The notes: generated by a model not told the origin, from the sequence alone. Shown: positions 47,857 to 60,362, counted from the first letter of the stretch. The stretch is 64,000 nt of DNA from Eumeta japonica (GCA_005406025.1 BGZK01000092.1:620001-684000); one strand, 5' to 3'. A program made the numbers and translations.

Positions 47857-49093
47857 GGGTAGACTGGGTACACTTGTGACAATTTTCATTTGGTCATCCA
47901 TAGTTTTACCAATCCATACATATTGCCTTCCTGTAAATACTAAAAGTTTGTTGCTAGATATTATAGTTATTTAACAGAGTAGTTTCAGAAAAAGTGCCTA
48001 TTCTGCGATTGGGGTCGGTAGTGACATACATAAATAATACTCAAATATGGTTTCAATACAGTTCTGCACCTTTATTTAAATGAAATCAACGTTACTAATT
48101 ATCTTTATGTACCTAATTATTAACAAATGGAAACAAAAACATATATCTTGATACCAAACATAACCTTAATAAAACCTTTAAAAATATGAAAAACTTTAAT
48201 GAGATCCTAGTTCTTAGCTTAGCTCCTAATCAGAATCATCCCATCATATCACAGTTGTGGCAAATATAATTGTAACCTCAGTCTGTGCACTCTAAATGAG
48301 CCCAGAGGCCACATTTTCCTTAGTATTGCACCCATGTTTCTCCAGGTCGACTATGAAAATACTTTGCTACACGAACCAAAGAGAAGTATTCCTCTTCATC
48401 GTCTGATAATATTCACTTTGTTGTGGGCGGCGTGCCCCATTGTAATAGTAGAACCTGTACCTTCATCTTCATTGGCTTTATCTCGTTTCCATAAGTATCA
48501 AATAATAAAGACATACGATTCACTCCATGTCTTTCCGAAGCTACACGTAAAGAAGTACCCTGTTTAACATTTTCATAAGTAGCTGCATAGTTTTATAAGT
48601 CGCTCTGACTTCTCCGAGTCTTCCTCACGCGTTTTCTAGACATCTGAAAGTATAAAAACAAGCTGTAACCTGTGTCACAACCGTACCCACAAAAGCTGTC
48701 ACAACTGTCCCCACACTATCTTTAGAAATATTAGATACCTATTATTAAGACAATATAAAATATTTTTTTGAAAGAATAACTCCTATTATTTTATCGACTT
48801 AAGTCTAATTGATAATAAAAAAAAAACAATATTCAAAGTCAATTTGTAAATAAAAACACAATTAACAAAGAAAAACAATCAAAAAAACTTACTTTTGGTC
48901 ACCAAAATACAGTATGGGTCTTCGCAAGCGATGTTTGCCTGGGACGACTGACACAACACAACACAACACTGAAACGCGTTGGTACTCGTACGTGCAAGCC
49001 GCGCCTCACCCTTGTACCTTTCGCCGCCCGTTGATAGTTTTGCTAATACGAGCTGTCACAACTGTACCCTATCACTTTCGTACCCAGTCTACC
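47857..49093 (-). mobile_element. pogo/Tigger-like element, internally deleted, copy 2
   Basis: The left end GGGTAGACTGGGTACAC and the right end TACCCAGTCTACC (49081-49093) are inverted repeats; TA precedes the left end. On the minus strand near 48360-48235 it encodes GETWVQY, then KCGLWAHLECTD and YNYICHNCDMMG, the same zinc-finger tail as the copy at 19000-20175, but with stop codons inside. Both copies are about 1.2 kb and lack the DDE core, suggesting one deleted family that spread or two independent decays. Confidence 0.65.
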
Positions 49094-49773
49094 TTATGAA
49101 GATTGGCACATGTTTAAAGATTTTAAACCAATTAAATTTTCCTCTATTTAAATTCCTATTCCGTTTTCTACTATATAATAATACTAGTTACAGGAATTCC
49201 TTCTAGACATCCACGACGGATAGTCCTGGGTCACTTATAACCAATGGTGAATCAAAATTTTCCAGGTAGTCACTACCCCAGGTAGCAGTTGTTACAAGCT
49301 GCAATATTCGTTATGCGGTCACCAATCGAGAACCTTCCTTCCCCATTAATTATAAACTTTATGTTAATGATATAGATCACTATCACCACTTCAAGTTCGT
49401 ATTAGATATATTTTACTTTTAAGTCTTTTGACTACTATGAGTCAAATGAATTTAGATCCAGTTGCCAGTTGAATTTGTAAGAAATGGAGTCAAAACCTAC
49501 ATGCGAACGATTCATTTCATTGTAAACCCTCACAGTTTAAATTATATCAGTGAATTCTCTGATAAGTTATATATACAATCAATTTTATATTCTGATAAGC
49601 AAAACCTGTTTTTTTTTATTGAAACTTAAAACAACTTAGATGAACTAAGAGCAGGGTGAGATGAGATTAGGTTATCGAAATGATTAATAAATGAAAACAA
49701 AATATTATTTAAAAATATATATTTTCACAGAAATAATAAGTTACTTACAGAAAACAAATTATACTGTTTATAT
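49094..49773. other. 3' flank of HADH (minus strand)
   Basis: AT-rich, with no recognised gene or repeat. The HADH transcript should end in its last 100 bases or so (minus strand). Confidence 0.45.
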
Positions 49774-52700
49774 TTACTTCTTGTATTTATAAAATCCTTC
49801 ACCAGTTTTAACACCGAGCTTTCCTTCAGACACCATTTTATCTAACAGAGGAATTGGTCTGAAGACTGGATTGTTAGTTAGCTTATGGAGAACTTCAAGA
49901 ACATATTTATTGGTATCTAAGCCCGTGTAGTCAGCTAACTCAAACGGTCCCATCGGATAACCTGCTCCCAGCTTCATTCCAATGTCTATGTCTTCTTTGC
50001 TAGCGTCACCTGCAACACAAGGTACCTTTAATAAAAAAAATTTGGAACTAAATATATAATAAAAATATCTTAATATAATAAACCAAAGCAACATTAACTG
50101 CACTCACACTAGGTACTTGCATATCACATGAGCTAAATACCTACTATCGAATGAAAAAACTTTTATTTTGAACCAAACAAGATTTGGGATTAAATAAGAT
50201 TATTCATAAACCGCTATTGGTGTTGATGAGTAATGAAAGTAAATTTCGTTGCAAACTTAATTTTATTTATCCTCATACAATATATATATCTATTTTTGTA
50301 ACTTTAATAGTAGTAGTATTTTATTTATTTATATAAAGAATAGATGATTTAAAAAACGAGCCAGAGGTGATTCGCGGTCCAACTCTATTTTGCGCTGTCA
50401 CGTTTCCTATATTTTTTTTTATATAGAATTAATGTATTGTAATATGACTTCTAAATCAGTTACTCTTACTTCTAACATGGACTTCTGAGTTGTGTGTACT
50501 TGTCACATTCGTCATGAGACATATATGGCCAAAGTAGCCACGATCAGAAAGCGCTAATGTGATCTGTACTAAGCGTGGACTGCTCACACAATTTTGCCAC
50601 GTACACTTCAAGTTAGAGAAATATAGAAACTAGAAACCAACAATAAATATATGCACTTCCATAAAATGAAATAGTTATCGGACCTTCGACAGTACATGTA
50701 GCCTCTTTCTGTGCCTGATTTTATGTTATAAAACATTCAAAGGCTATTACCGCACAGATGTGTGAGGTCACACTACAAGAATTAAAAAAATATATATTTG
50801 TGTAAATTAAGACCTAAAAAGTTCTTTTTTGAATTAATTTCATAAAATTGCAGTATACTTTCAAGAACAATAAGAGACTTCTTTTAAAAAATTTAGGACA
50901 TCCCAATGCTGAAAATTTTCCACCTATAATCTATAATGATATTAATGTAGAATGTTTTTTGAGACAGTTACTAAAAAAGTGTCATAAAAGAAGGAGCTCA
51001 AGAAGAGTTAACAACACATTGACACACTATACCACTAAGTTTTTTAAACTCTCAAGACAAAAACTTGACTTTTTGATCTTTCTTATGGGTTTAGGAAACC
51101 ACTAACTAAAACCATAGTTTCATTTAATAATTTTTAGTTTTCATTTTATTTAAAAGCAAATTATAATTATCTATATGAAATGGTAACTAAGAAAAATGCC
51201 AATGATAGGAAGACAAACAGATATCATGGTAATCTAATAAATTTTTGGTTCTTGCAATTTAGACACAGAACATTAAAAACAATGTTCTCCATATTTTTAA
51301 CATTGCAAATTAAATTTTACAAATGGGAGCATGAAGCATTACATGGTTTTAAACCCTCCGTGCTCCCTTATAATTATAAGGAAATCGGTTACACCTCCAA
51401 GATAAGATGTAATAGGTTTATTAAATATCGAAATGATGTTCACTTAGCTGTGTAGACTTTGTCAAATGTCTAAGTCAGCTGACATTAGCTATTGCTAATG
51501 AGAGTTTGAAGCACAACGCTGTAAATGTTATTTTGAAAACATTTAATGGTTTTGTATTTTTGTTACAATAGGTAAAATTTAAAATATTGCTTGCCGTGCT
51601 TATGTAATGCTTTAACGTCTTTAATTACTTACTTACAGTACTTTTCAATCTTTTGTTTCATTTATTGAAGAAAAAATATATACTTGTAAAATATTTTATT
51701 CTACCAGAAATTATTAATCCCTCAAGTGTCTGCATTCCAACAATGGAATGAATGTGTACAGCGGAATCAACCTGGACACTGGACCTTTTAAATCTTAACA
51801 AGTCTAAAACCCGCACCTGTTTATCTCTTCCATATGAAATATGTGTGTATGAGGTGATTGGTGCATTTGAGTATGTGAATTGGTGACACTTCATGAAACA
51901 TAAAAGCGGTCATGGAATTATCTAAGCCTAATATAATGAAAAAAATTTTACAAAAGCAAGAAAATAAAAATCATACACATACTTACAGATCTTATTAAAA
52001 ACTACATGCAGTATTAACCACACCAAATTACAGTTTCGCAAACATGCAAAGCATAATTGTGGTATATAAACCTTAAGTCTATAGCACTGATAATAATATT
52101 TTTTCAATGCAAATTGAACTAAAATATTTAATGTACCGTAATTCCGCATATGGCTGTGATCCCAATTATAAATATAGATAAAACCATATTACCACACATT
52201 AACCAGCTCCCACTGAACTTAGTTTACATAGAAGCTTCACTGCAAATAAAAATAATATTGTCATTTATACCCACCATACTGGATTAGCTTCAAAACACAA
52301 TTGTAAGGAATGATAAGATGAAAGTGATAGGTGATAGTACCCATTCTTTTTTTTATCCATAAATTTCTTTTTCTCATATTAAAAACACCATTTTGAAATG
52401 ACAAATATTACAAAGATGAAATATCGTAAACATACAATGGGAAATTACAATTGTAGCTATTTTTAATTATTAATACCAACACAATAAGATATGACTTTCA
52501 TATTAAATATATTGTAGTCTGAATTGTATAATTATTTACCATTACATATTTTGCCAAAAAAAAACATTGTGAATATAGTGTATTTACAAACCCAGTAACA
52601 TTTTTTGGAGTAATATCGAAGTTTTATAACCTTACGACTAATAGTGATTTGCGTATAGCCAATCAACCAATTGGCTGATTCGTATCCACAACTTTGCTTC

Positions 52701-55700
52701 TCAACCGATCATCCACAATTATAAAGTTTATCATGCTTTTGTCTTTTCCTCTCTGCCAAGTGTATACTTGGCGGAGATATACAAGTGTATCTGTGCATAT
52801 AAGACACATTAAGTGTATCTTTCTGTGGGCAAACATAGTGTTTGTCACATACAAGTTAAACTCTTGACACAGAAGAAGGCAATTTCTCATTCTCATTCTC
52901 TCTCTTTCATCTCCAAGTTTGTCTAAGATTTTATCATATCCATCTCGTTGTACACCCACCAAGCCATTAAAATTACTGTTTATATTTTAATTTTGTACTG
53001 GTTCTGAAAGATTGCCGGTCACTTCCATCGCTCAGATCCATCAAAACATAAATTTGAAAAAGCTCAGAGCGCGATTAATAATTCTGAACCTTTACAAGTA
53101 ATTTAAATGGACACCACTCGATGGAATTCTGAGTATGAAATGCTAGAAAGGATGCAGAGGTTACAAAAACCCTTGTCAACTGTTCTACCTGAATTTAGAG
53201 ATTCAGAATCTATATTAAGCACTGCTTCAGTGTCTAATTTATTATTTTTAAACAAAAATTTGTAGTTATATGAAGTATAATAAATTTATATTTCTAATAG
53301 AACGTCTTCTATTTTAAATATCCTCTACCTTAATTCAAATTAAATAAAACTATGAGTAATAAATTGTACTTTTAATATTTTAAATAAAAATACTATCAGT
53401 TGCTTATAAAGTACTTAAAATACACAGCGTAATGAATCTCAGGTTTGAGCACTTAAAAATTCGAAAATTATTCAAAAAATGGACAAATAGTTCGAAAATT
53501 TCGAAATTATTCGTCAATTCGCGAATAATTCATAAACTTTCGAATTTTTCGAAAATTTTTTGAATCACTGGAATGAACAAATAATTCAAAAATTTATTAA
53601 TAATTTCTAAACTCAAATTATTCGATTCAAAATTCGAATTGAATAATAATATTTGATTCAATATGAATGATTCATAAATAAGAATTATCTGCACACTTCT
53701 AGGAATTCAAAACAATTCTGGTACGTGTTTTCTTTCACAGTGCAGGTCATATAATTTAAATAATACTGTTTAATTCTATTGCAGTTGGGGTTCAAAGATT
53801 GAGATAAAAAGTAAACACTAAGACAAACACAGATGAATTATACAACAACATGAAAAGCACAATGGAACCACTGAAACAATGTTCACTGACCACATGTCAT
53901 TTATTAACAACATATGGGTCACTAAGAGAACTGAATCCCATCAACCAAATTTTATATATATGTACACATAAATGACGATTTATAGAAAAGTATTATTTGT
54001 AAATGAATCAACTTGTTGGTAACCAACACAACAAACAACAGTTTTAAGAATATTCTGACCAATCAAACTTCACATATTTTATAAACACACACCTACATCA
54101 CCACCATACCATGTAATCCAGTGGAGTCCTATTCTGTTATTTTATTTTATACAAAAGTAGTATATAACATAATACCAGTTTTGTATTAGAGAAATAGTAG
54201 TGTGTACACATGATTTGTAAACTCATATATACATAACTAAAACTGTGCAATGCAATGCAATTTAAATGTAAATCATAGAAGAAAAAAAAGAAGTATGATC
54301 AAAATGTGTGTTCTGGTTGTTATATTATTTCTATGGTTTCTAAATATGTCTTCCATAAAAATTACTTTTTTTCATGAGTTTGTGCCTTAGGTAATCAGAA
54401 AAGCTTCTTCAGATTTTTCTTAATATCCAAAAGCAATACTAAACATTGATTAATATTTTTACAGTTTTAGTGATTAAAACAATATTTCTGAATAAATTTT
54501 GGGGTTTTAAATATACAAGTTGTATTATCTTATGTTATCATTTTATGTTATGACCTAGGATAAGTGCAATATTAATTTAGTGTCTTAATTGAACCATGAA
54601 AGACAAAGCTAATGTTTTTTTTTTAAATTATTATTACTATTTAAATACAGTTATATATTTGTATAAATACATAACTTTATAGCAATTTCAAAGAGAATTT
54701 GCACTTCAATGTCCTGCAAGAAAAATTAATAATTATAGTATGTCTTTGGTACAAACCTCTTTCATACAACCTCAATGCCTCAGCACTATAAGGGCCAAGG
54801 AGACGGTTCACAACAAACCCAGGAGTGTCCTTACAAGTGATACACGTCTTCCCGACTGACTTTCCCCATTCCATCATAATTTTATAAGTTTCTTCTGACA
54901 TACTTTCAGTTTTGATAACCTCAAGGAGACGCATCACTGGCACTGGGTTGAAAAAATGTAGCCCACCAAACCTACAATTAGTTGTTACTGATTACTCTAT
55001 ATCGAAATATGAAAAAAAGGTTCATTCAAAATAGAATTTAGAACAATATGATAGTTATTATTTTTGGTACACCAATGTTTTTTATTTGGTTAACCATTAT
55101 GACTACAACATAGATTCACATTAATTTAAATTTTGATTGTACGTAATTATTATAATACTTAAGCGAGGTCTTATATAAATACCTATCTTTCCTTTTGATA
55201 CCACTACCAATAGCATTAACGGAAATAGATGAAGTATTTGTCGCAAAAATGGTATGTTCAGGAGATATCTGAAAATAAATAACATTTATAGTACAATGCA
55301 TACTGTCACATAATTTATCACAACTCGAAACATATATGTTGATAAATTATTTTTCCTGAAATCCATATTTTTAGCCTATAAACTATGAACTCCTAATGTA
55401 TAACTAGATTTGCATGTGATGAGAGCATTAGTACAATGATAAACTAGAACTATAAAACATGGCTACCTAGACCTAAAAATATGTTAAGAGAATAAGTGGC
55501 TATCTTAAAAATGGTCCTAAAGATTTTGATAGCACTTGGTGCTTTGATACAGTTTTGTTTTTCAAATTTATGAATATAGGTGACTTTCCCAAAAAAATTC
55601 TAAACATAGCTTTATAACACCATCTTGTATGTTTTCTGATGTAATTGAATTATTGCTAGACATTTGGTTCATAATAATAAATAGTACATGAAATAGATTA

Positions 55701-56556
55701 CAGATGGCACTACATAAAATAAAATGTATAAAAATATAGGTACTTTGTACATAAGTTGTATTAATATAAATTTAAAAGAATTTTCCTTTGGATGTTATCA
55801 TATTCTCATGCCAAGAAAAGCTTGATTGCCCACATGTTTTAACTATAATTTTTGATAGAACTTCCTGGATTTTAAACAAGTTCTTAAACATTTCTAGTAA
55901 ATCAAGACCCATAGTATAATTAAATTTGATCTAGAAACTGGAATTAATGTAATACTTTTACTAGTATTATCAATAGTAGTTGAATATGCTACTACTAAAT
56001 AGCATTTAATCATAACATTCAAAAAATTCTCTCTCTAAAAGTAAAAGTTGAATAAAATAACTATTTTTAGTACACACATATCAATTTATACCTTATCAAG
56101 CTTGTTGAAAAGTTCTTGCTTTGGTTCAAGTTTTTCCACAATAGCTTCAACAATTAAGTCTACATTAGCTGCCTCCTCCACGTTAGTGGTAATTTTGATT
56201 CGACTAATAGATTCTTTTACAAACTGTTCCATTTTAATTGGATCATCTTTATGGACTTTCTTAGCTACTCTTTGCAGGTTGTTTTGGATAGATTTTTGAG
56301 CATGGTCAAGCAGTTCCGGCTTGATATCGACAATAGTTACATTTTGGCCTGCTTGTGCTGCAACCTTAAAATTATTATAAAATGACAGACATCAATTTAA
56401 ATATTAAGTAAGTGAATAAGTGAAATTTTATGATTTCAATGTTACCTGAGCTATTCCTGAGCCCATTAGCCCTCCCCCCACAACAGTAACAGTTTTAACC
56501 GAGTTAAGGGCAGCAGAACTTGAAAACTTTCGAGTAAAACCGATTAACTTGTTCAT
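49774..56556 (-). CDS. HADH: 3-hydroxyacyl-CoA dehydrogenase, mitochondrial
   Basis: Oxidises L-3-hydroxyacyl-CoA to 3-ketoacyl-CoA with NAD+, the third step of mitochondrial beta-oxidation. Five exons on the minus strand: 56446-56556, 56092-56364, 55183-55268, 54757-54971 and 49774-50009 (phases 0, 0, 2, 1) give 306 residues; human HADH has 314. Residues 1-20 ([20 protein letters not shown]) look like a mitochondrial presequence: basic, hydroxylated, no acids. The NAD-binding motif is [13 protein letters not shown] (25-37). Catalytic and substrate residues by spacing are Ser141 (ATNTSSIS), His162 ([10 protein letters not shown]), Glu174 (RLLEV) and Asn212 (GFVVNRLL), matching Ser137, His158, Glu170 and Asn208 of the human enzyme. 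The C-terminal domain ([20 protein letters not shown] ... [11 protein letters not shown]) is complete. Intron 4 holds a non-LTR endonuclease relic, a hAT relic and an unexplained region. A second terminal exon lies downstream at 42733-42974. The gene is head to head with a second HADH gene at 62321. Confidence 0.97.
50848..51455 (+). other. Unrecognised coding-like region in HADH intron 4
   Basis: Two plus-strand frames, 50848-51105 (85 codons) and 51180-51455 (91 codons), lie antisense to HADH in its last intron. The first reads [20 protein letters not shown] and [20 protein letters not shown]; the second ends [20 protein letters not shown] and [13 protein letters not shown]. The composition, Lys-rich with few rare residues, looks more like decayed protein-coding sequence than chance. 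The frames differ, so if they belong together there is a frameshift. I cannot name a family; a transposon or retrocopy remnant is the default explanation. Confidence 0.35.
52630..52975 (-). mobile_element. Non-LTR retrotransposon endonuclease relic
   Basis: On the minus strand (open over 52663-52962 and continuing) the text reads [20 protein letters not shown], then [20 protein letters not shown], then after insertion [20 protein letters not shown] and LRSKVVDT. This is the second half of the apurinic-type endonuclease domain of insect CR1/Jockey-like elements (NTxFxxKxxHxxTWxxxxxxSxIDFVxVDxRxxxxVxDT). The reverse transcriptase part is absent. It lies in HADH intron 4 on the same strand as the gene. 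Confidence 0.75.
53107..53265 (+). mobile_element. hAT transposase scrap
   Basis: A 52-codon open frame beginning [20 protein letters not shown] corresponds to the (D)xxTRWNSxYxMLER motif in the catalytic region of hAT transposases. Nothing recognisable precedes or follows it, so it is a fragment, antisense to HADH in intron 4. Confidence 0.6.
53440..53690. repeat. TTCGAA/AATAATTC-rich low-complexity tract
   Basis: Successive variants of TTCGAAAATT, TCGAAATTATTCG, GCGAATAATTC and AATTCGAATTGAATAATAAT follow each other for about 250 bases with no fixed period. The tract is its own approximate reverse complement throughout because the unit is palindromic. It lies in HADH intron 4. Confidence 0.7.
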
Positions 56557-58791
56557 TTTAAATGTATTTAGTGAATACGTTTTACAACAATCGCAACGAC
56601 GTCTAAACTATAAATGTGGCGTACCGGATAAGAATAATTCAAAAGTTAAGTAGTTGATAAACAGGTCTGATAAGAATTAATAACATGTGAATCCAAATTC
56701 CAAAGTTCAATCCGAATTTTAGATTTACCTGGTGCCGGAAAACATCATGATTCGTTTCGCTGTATTCGACGACAGTATTTTCACTTATTCAACACAAAAA
56801 AAAAGGAAGAAAAACATATGTGCAACTCTATGCGAGGCATAGAAAAATAAAACAATTTTGAAACGAACACACGTAACAACTTATAGCTGAATAACAATCG
56901 TCATTATCATAGAATTTAATAATATTGTGGGGTCATTATACAAAAAATGCGTGTAACGAAAATTCTATAGAGTTATGTCAAAATGACACATCTGACAACA
57001 ATGACCAAAGAGTATGTAAGGTCTCAAAATAAAGACAGCATAGAGACCGCATAAACTATCGACACCTTCATCTATATATGTTTCTTTTTAGTACCTACAC
57101 AACCCTATTTGGTAAAAACAGATAAATGACTCTAAAATCAATGTGCACACTTGAAACATCAATTGGAGCTCTTGGAATTTTTAAGTATGCGGTTAGATTA
57201 AAAAAATTATATTGTAGTAACACGCAGTTAAAGTTGCTTTTATATTTAAATTAGATGGCTGTGAAAATATAGTAATGAAGAGATTTTTATCAATTTCTCG
57301 TGTTTTCCATGGTGTTTATGATATACAGTGCACTATTAGACTCCCAAGAATATCAAAATGTTATATTTTGTGTAAGAGACCAACTCTCATTCATAGTTAA
57401 CTATCATCACTGCAAAATGTTATCGAATACATAATGTTTAAAATACTTACCACGGTCGTCAGAAAATGTACGATCCCGAATATAACAGGAAATCGTTTAT
57501 TTTGGGAGATTCACCTTCACGCTGAAGTGTCCTTTCAAATTCTGGGACGTATGGCCGTTAGTCAACTAGTAGCCTGCAATCACTTTCACTTCACTCCCAC
57601 TGATAACAGTTTGTTATGTTATGTTTTATCCCACAACAGCCCGCGTTTTATTTGCATTTAACCACCCGTGGCACCATGTCATTCGTTAGCCTCTCGTGCG
57701 CAGGTATATGTCAAGAGTCTGATATCCTGCTTCGCAAGTTCGGTCCGCCCGCTATCAAGTCTGTTTTCAATTTCATGGGGGATAGACTACAAATTTAAAG
57801 ACAAAATAGCTGCAATACAAAAGTTACGAAAATTTTAATTTTTTTTTTAATAATATAACAGTATTTTTTCGTGTCAGTATTATGTTATCAATTATAATGA
57901 TTAGTTTTTAATATTGAATTATTTGTGGGCAGTAATACAACTTAAAAAAAAATAATTATTGTTATTTCTATTGCGAGCATTATTGAAACTAAATACTAAA
58001 ATAAGGATTATTTTGAGTTATTCATATCATGGTTAATTAGATATAGGTTTATTTTTTGTGTAATGTTAATGTACTTATAAAATAGATTTGATCTTTATTA
58101 TAACCACAAAAGCCTTATAGTTTATTTTTTTTTTTGGTAATAAATAAATTAATTGAAGTGTCCGTTACTCTATTTGGATTTTAGGCATACGTAATCATTA
58201 TTTGGCATAAAGGCATAGATGTATAAAAGGAAGAAGAAGCACAGTCCCCTACTATATCGACGGCCAAAATTGGCTCAAAGAGTACACTTTGTCTCTATCT
58301 CACATTTTACGATACTATTTTGGAGTGCCAAAGAAAAAGAAAGGAAGGAACATTATTAATCATCTGACGTCTCAACCAAAATATAATAATATAAAATTCA
58401 TTTTTAAGTGCAAAGAGAACAAATAACGACAATATTGTTATTGGAAAACCATAAGTCATATTTTTTTACAATTTACATGTGCTATTGTTAAATAAGACAT
58501 CAGTAGAGTTCTTTAATATTATTTTAAATATTTATATTGTTTTTCAGTTGAATATATGAAAGAATCAGAGTATATATTTTTTTCATATTAAAGCTTAATG
58601 TAGTAATCACTTAAGATGAAAATTAATATAAACCTTTCATTTCATAATATCGGTGAAAATATGTATCAAAGAACTTTGTAGTTTCTAAGCTGTTTACAAT
58701 ATAGTAATATAAAACATTATTATTATTTATACAATAAAATAAGATGACGAATAAAATTTGGTTGCCTGTAAAGTCGGTATACGGGCGAAAG
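56557..58791. other. HADH leader/promoter and intergenic DNA
   Basis: The first 300 bases should hold the leader and promoter of the minus-strand HADH gene. The rest is AT-rich. A plus-strand segment near 57679-57798 (ORF 57616-57798) ends in coding-like text, DILLRKFGPPAIKSVFNFMG, but I do not recognise it and see no gene structure around it. Confidence 0.45.
56700..56713 (-). promoter_or_regulatory. Putative HNF4-type element upstream of HADH (minus strand)
   Basis: On the minus strand GGATTGAACTTTGG lies 144-157 bases upstream of the ATG. It contains TGAACTTTG, the reverse of CAAAGTTCA, a core recognised by HNF4-type nuclear receptors, which regulate beta-oxidation genes in insects and mammals. 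The same core stands upstream of the second HADH gene. Function is inferred, not shown. Confidence 0.45.
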
Positions 58792-59214
58792 TTTTACGTG
58801 ACAACGACTTTGAATGGTAAAATCATTTTAATGTGAATATTCATTCGTATAGTAGGAAGAAGGATGAAATAATAGTAACAATTTAAAACATTTATTTATA
58901 CAAAGAATTATATTTAAAACATTAATTTATACAAAGAATCTCGCACTGAATTTCATATTAACAAAATTTTATTTTTACCTTTACACATACATATTTATAT
59001 ACAAATATACATACAATAACTTGCAATACATTTGCAAGCTATGCACTACTCTAGTGCTGCGCGGCAGACCGATCATAGTTGAGTGGGAGAGAGACGCAAG
59101 GCATTCGGCGGGCCTCTCTCTCGTTCGGTGACTCATCGTTACGTTACCGAGCGTTACACTTTTTCATAAGTGACTCCCAGCCGCAACCTAATTTAAGACG
59201 TTGTCACGTCAAAA
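58792..59214. mobile_element. Possible MITE with ACGTGACAACG ends
   Basis: TTTTACGTGACAACGACTT (58792-58810) is mirrored at 59195-59214 by the reverse complement of TTTTGACGTGACAACGTCTT, differing by one inserted G and one base change. The interior is AT-rich in the first half and, at 59045-59215, GC-richer with a GAGAGAGACGCAAGGCATTC block whose partner GGGCCTCTCTCTC forms a small stem. No coding capacity. The target duplication was not resolved. Confidence 0.5.
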
Positions 59215-59420
59215 AAGTTAATATTTAATAATTAACTTTTTTTAATGAAAATAATACATATTTGTAATTTGCTAGAAAACAAATTCAAATATAATAAGCA
59301 TAAACTTTTTTGAAATAGATTTAATCTGTTATATGATTTCCTTTTTTTGGTCATTTTAAGATTTGTATAAATATAAAACAAATAAAAAATTAAAAAGGCG
59401 ACTCCATTAATACTGATGGA

Positions 59421-59493
59421 TTAACAATAGAGACTGTTCTTACAGTCGCCTTTGTTGTCGCCTGTTGTTACGTCGAACAGTCTCTATTGTTAA
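59421..59493. repeat. Perfect 19-bp stem with 35-nt loop
   Basis: TTAACAATAGAGACTGTTC (59421-59439) and its exact reverse complement (59475-59493) flank a 35-base loop. A further pair GGCGACT (59397-59403) and AGTCGCC (59444-59450) overlaps the first arm. The shape is close to a small-RNA precursor, but perfect pairing without bulges and nearby ACGTGACAACG-like text also fit a transposon remnant. Confidence 0.7.
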
Positions 59494-60286
59494 GCGACCG
59501 ACTAATGTGACAACGCAAGAAATATGAGACCAATGTTATTTAAGTATATTTCTTTTAAGTTGGTTTATATCTCAACTTTTGATATTACTTTAAATGAAAA
59601 ATACAAAATACTAATTGAATACTCGTTATGATACAAGATTGACCACCTATTATAAATAAACTAAATTTTGCTCATCGAAAATAAGAAATACTATTTTCTT
59701 TATAGCTTTTTACGTGTAACTTTTGCATTTTTTAGCAGAGCACTTCGACGCCGTAACAAAAGGTGCGACGAAACTATACTGAATATAATGAGTACAAAAC
59801 GGTCTGTTTTAGTTCTCTTCACTTTTTTATAGATAAATGCATGAAGAGAATATTTTTTTTGTCGTGTTTTTTATACTTAGGCGAATAATATATGAAGCAA
59901 CGCAATATTTTTGATCACAATCCGTTCACTGTTTCTTAGATTCGCCAGACAAACAGACGGCTATTTAATTTGTTTATACTTTGCACTAATGTTGGATTGT
60001 TTGCTGATACAGAAACAGTTTTTAAAAAGTTTAATGGTTTTATGTAAAATTGAGCTAGAAACAAAGTTAAATAATCATCGAGAACCGTTTTAATAAAGCA
60101 ATATCATAAAAAAAAATTTTATGCACCGAAAAAGTGTACAATTTTTATCATGGGCATGCTTGTCAATTAAATAATCATCATTTTTGCTTTATAACAGACA
60201 TCATAAGAAAAACAAGTCTAAATATAAGAAGGTGTGTTGCTATTCTTTTGCTCCTCTGTGCTATCCTGGACTTTGAGTGTATAGGC

Positions 60287-60335
60287 ACAGAGGAAATAAG
60301 ATGTCAGGGCACTCCCGAACTCTTATTTCCTCTGT
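60287..60335. repeat. Perfect 15-bp foldback
   Basis: ACAGAGGAAATAAGA (60287-60301) is repeated as its exact reverse complement at 60321-60335 around a 19-base loop that itself contains GGGCACTCCC. It directly precedes the dispersed repeat at 60363. Confidence 0.8.
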
Positions 60336-60362
60336 TATAGATAAGTCTATCTTTGCCAAATA

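Noticed and set aside
56048..56299. 83-codon plus-strand frame
   Set aside because: Antisense to exon 2 of the minus-strand HADH gene.
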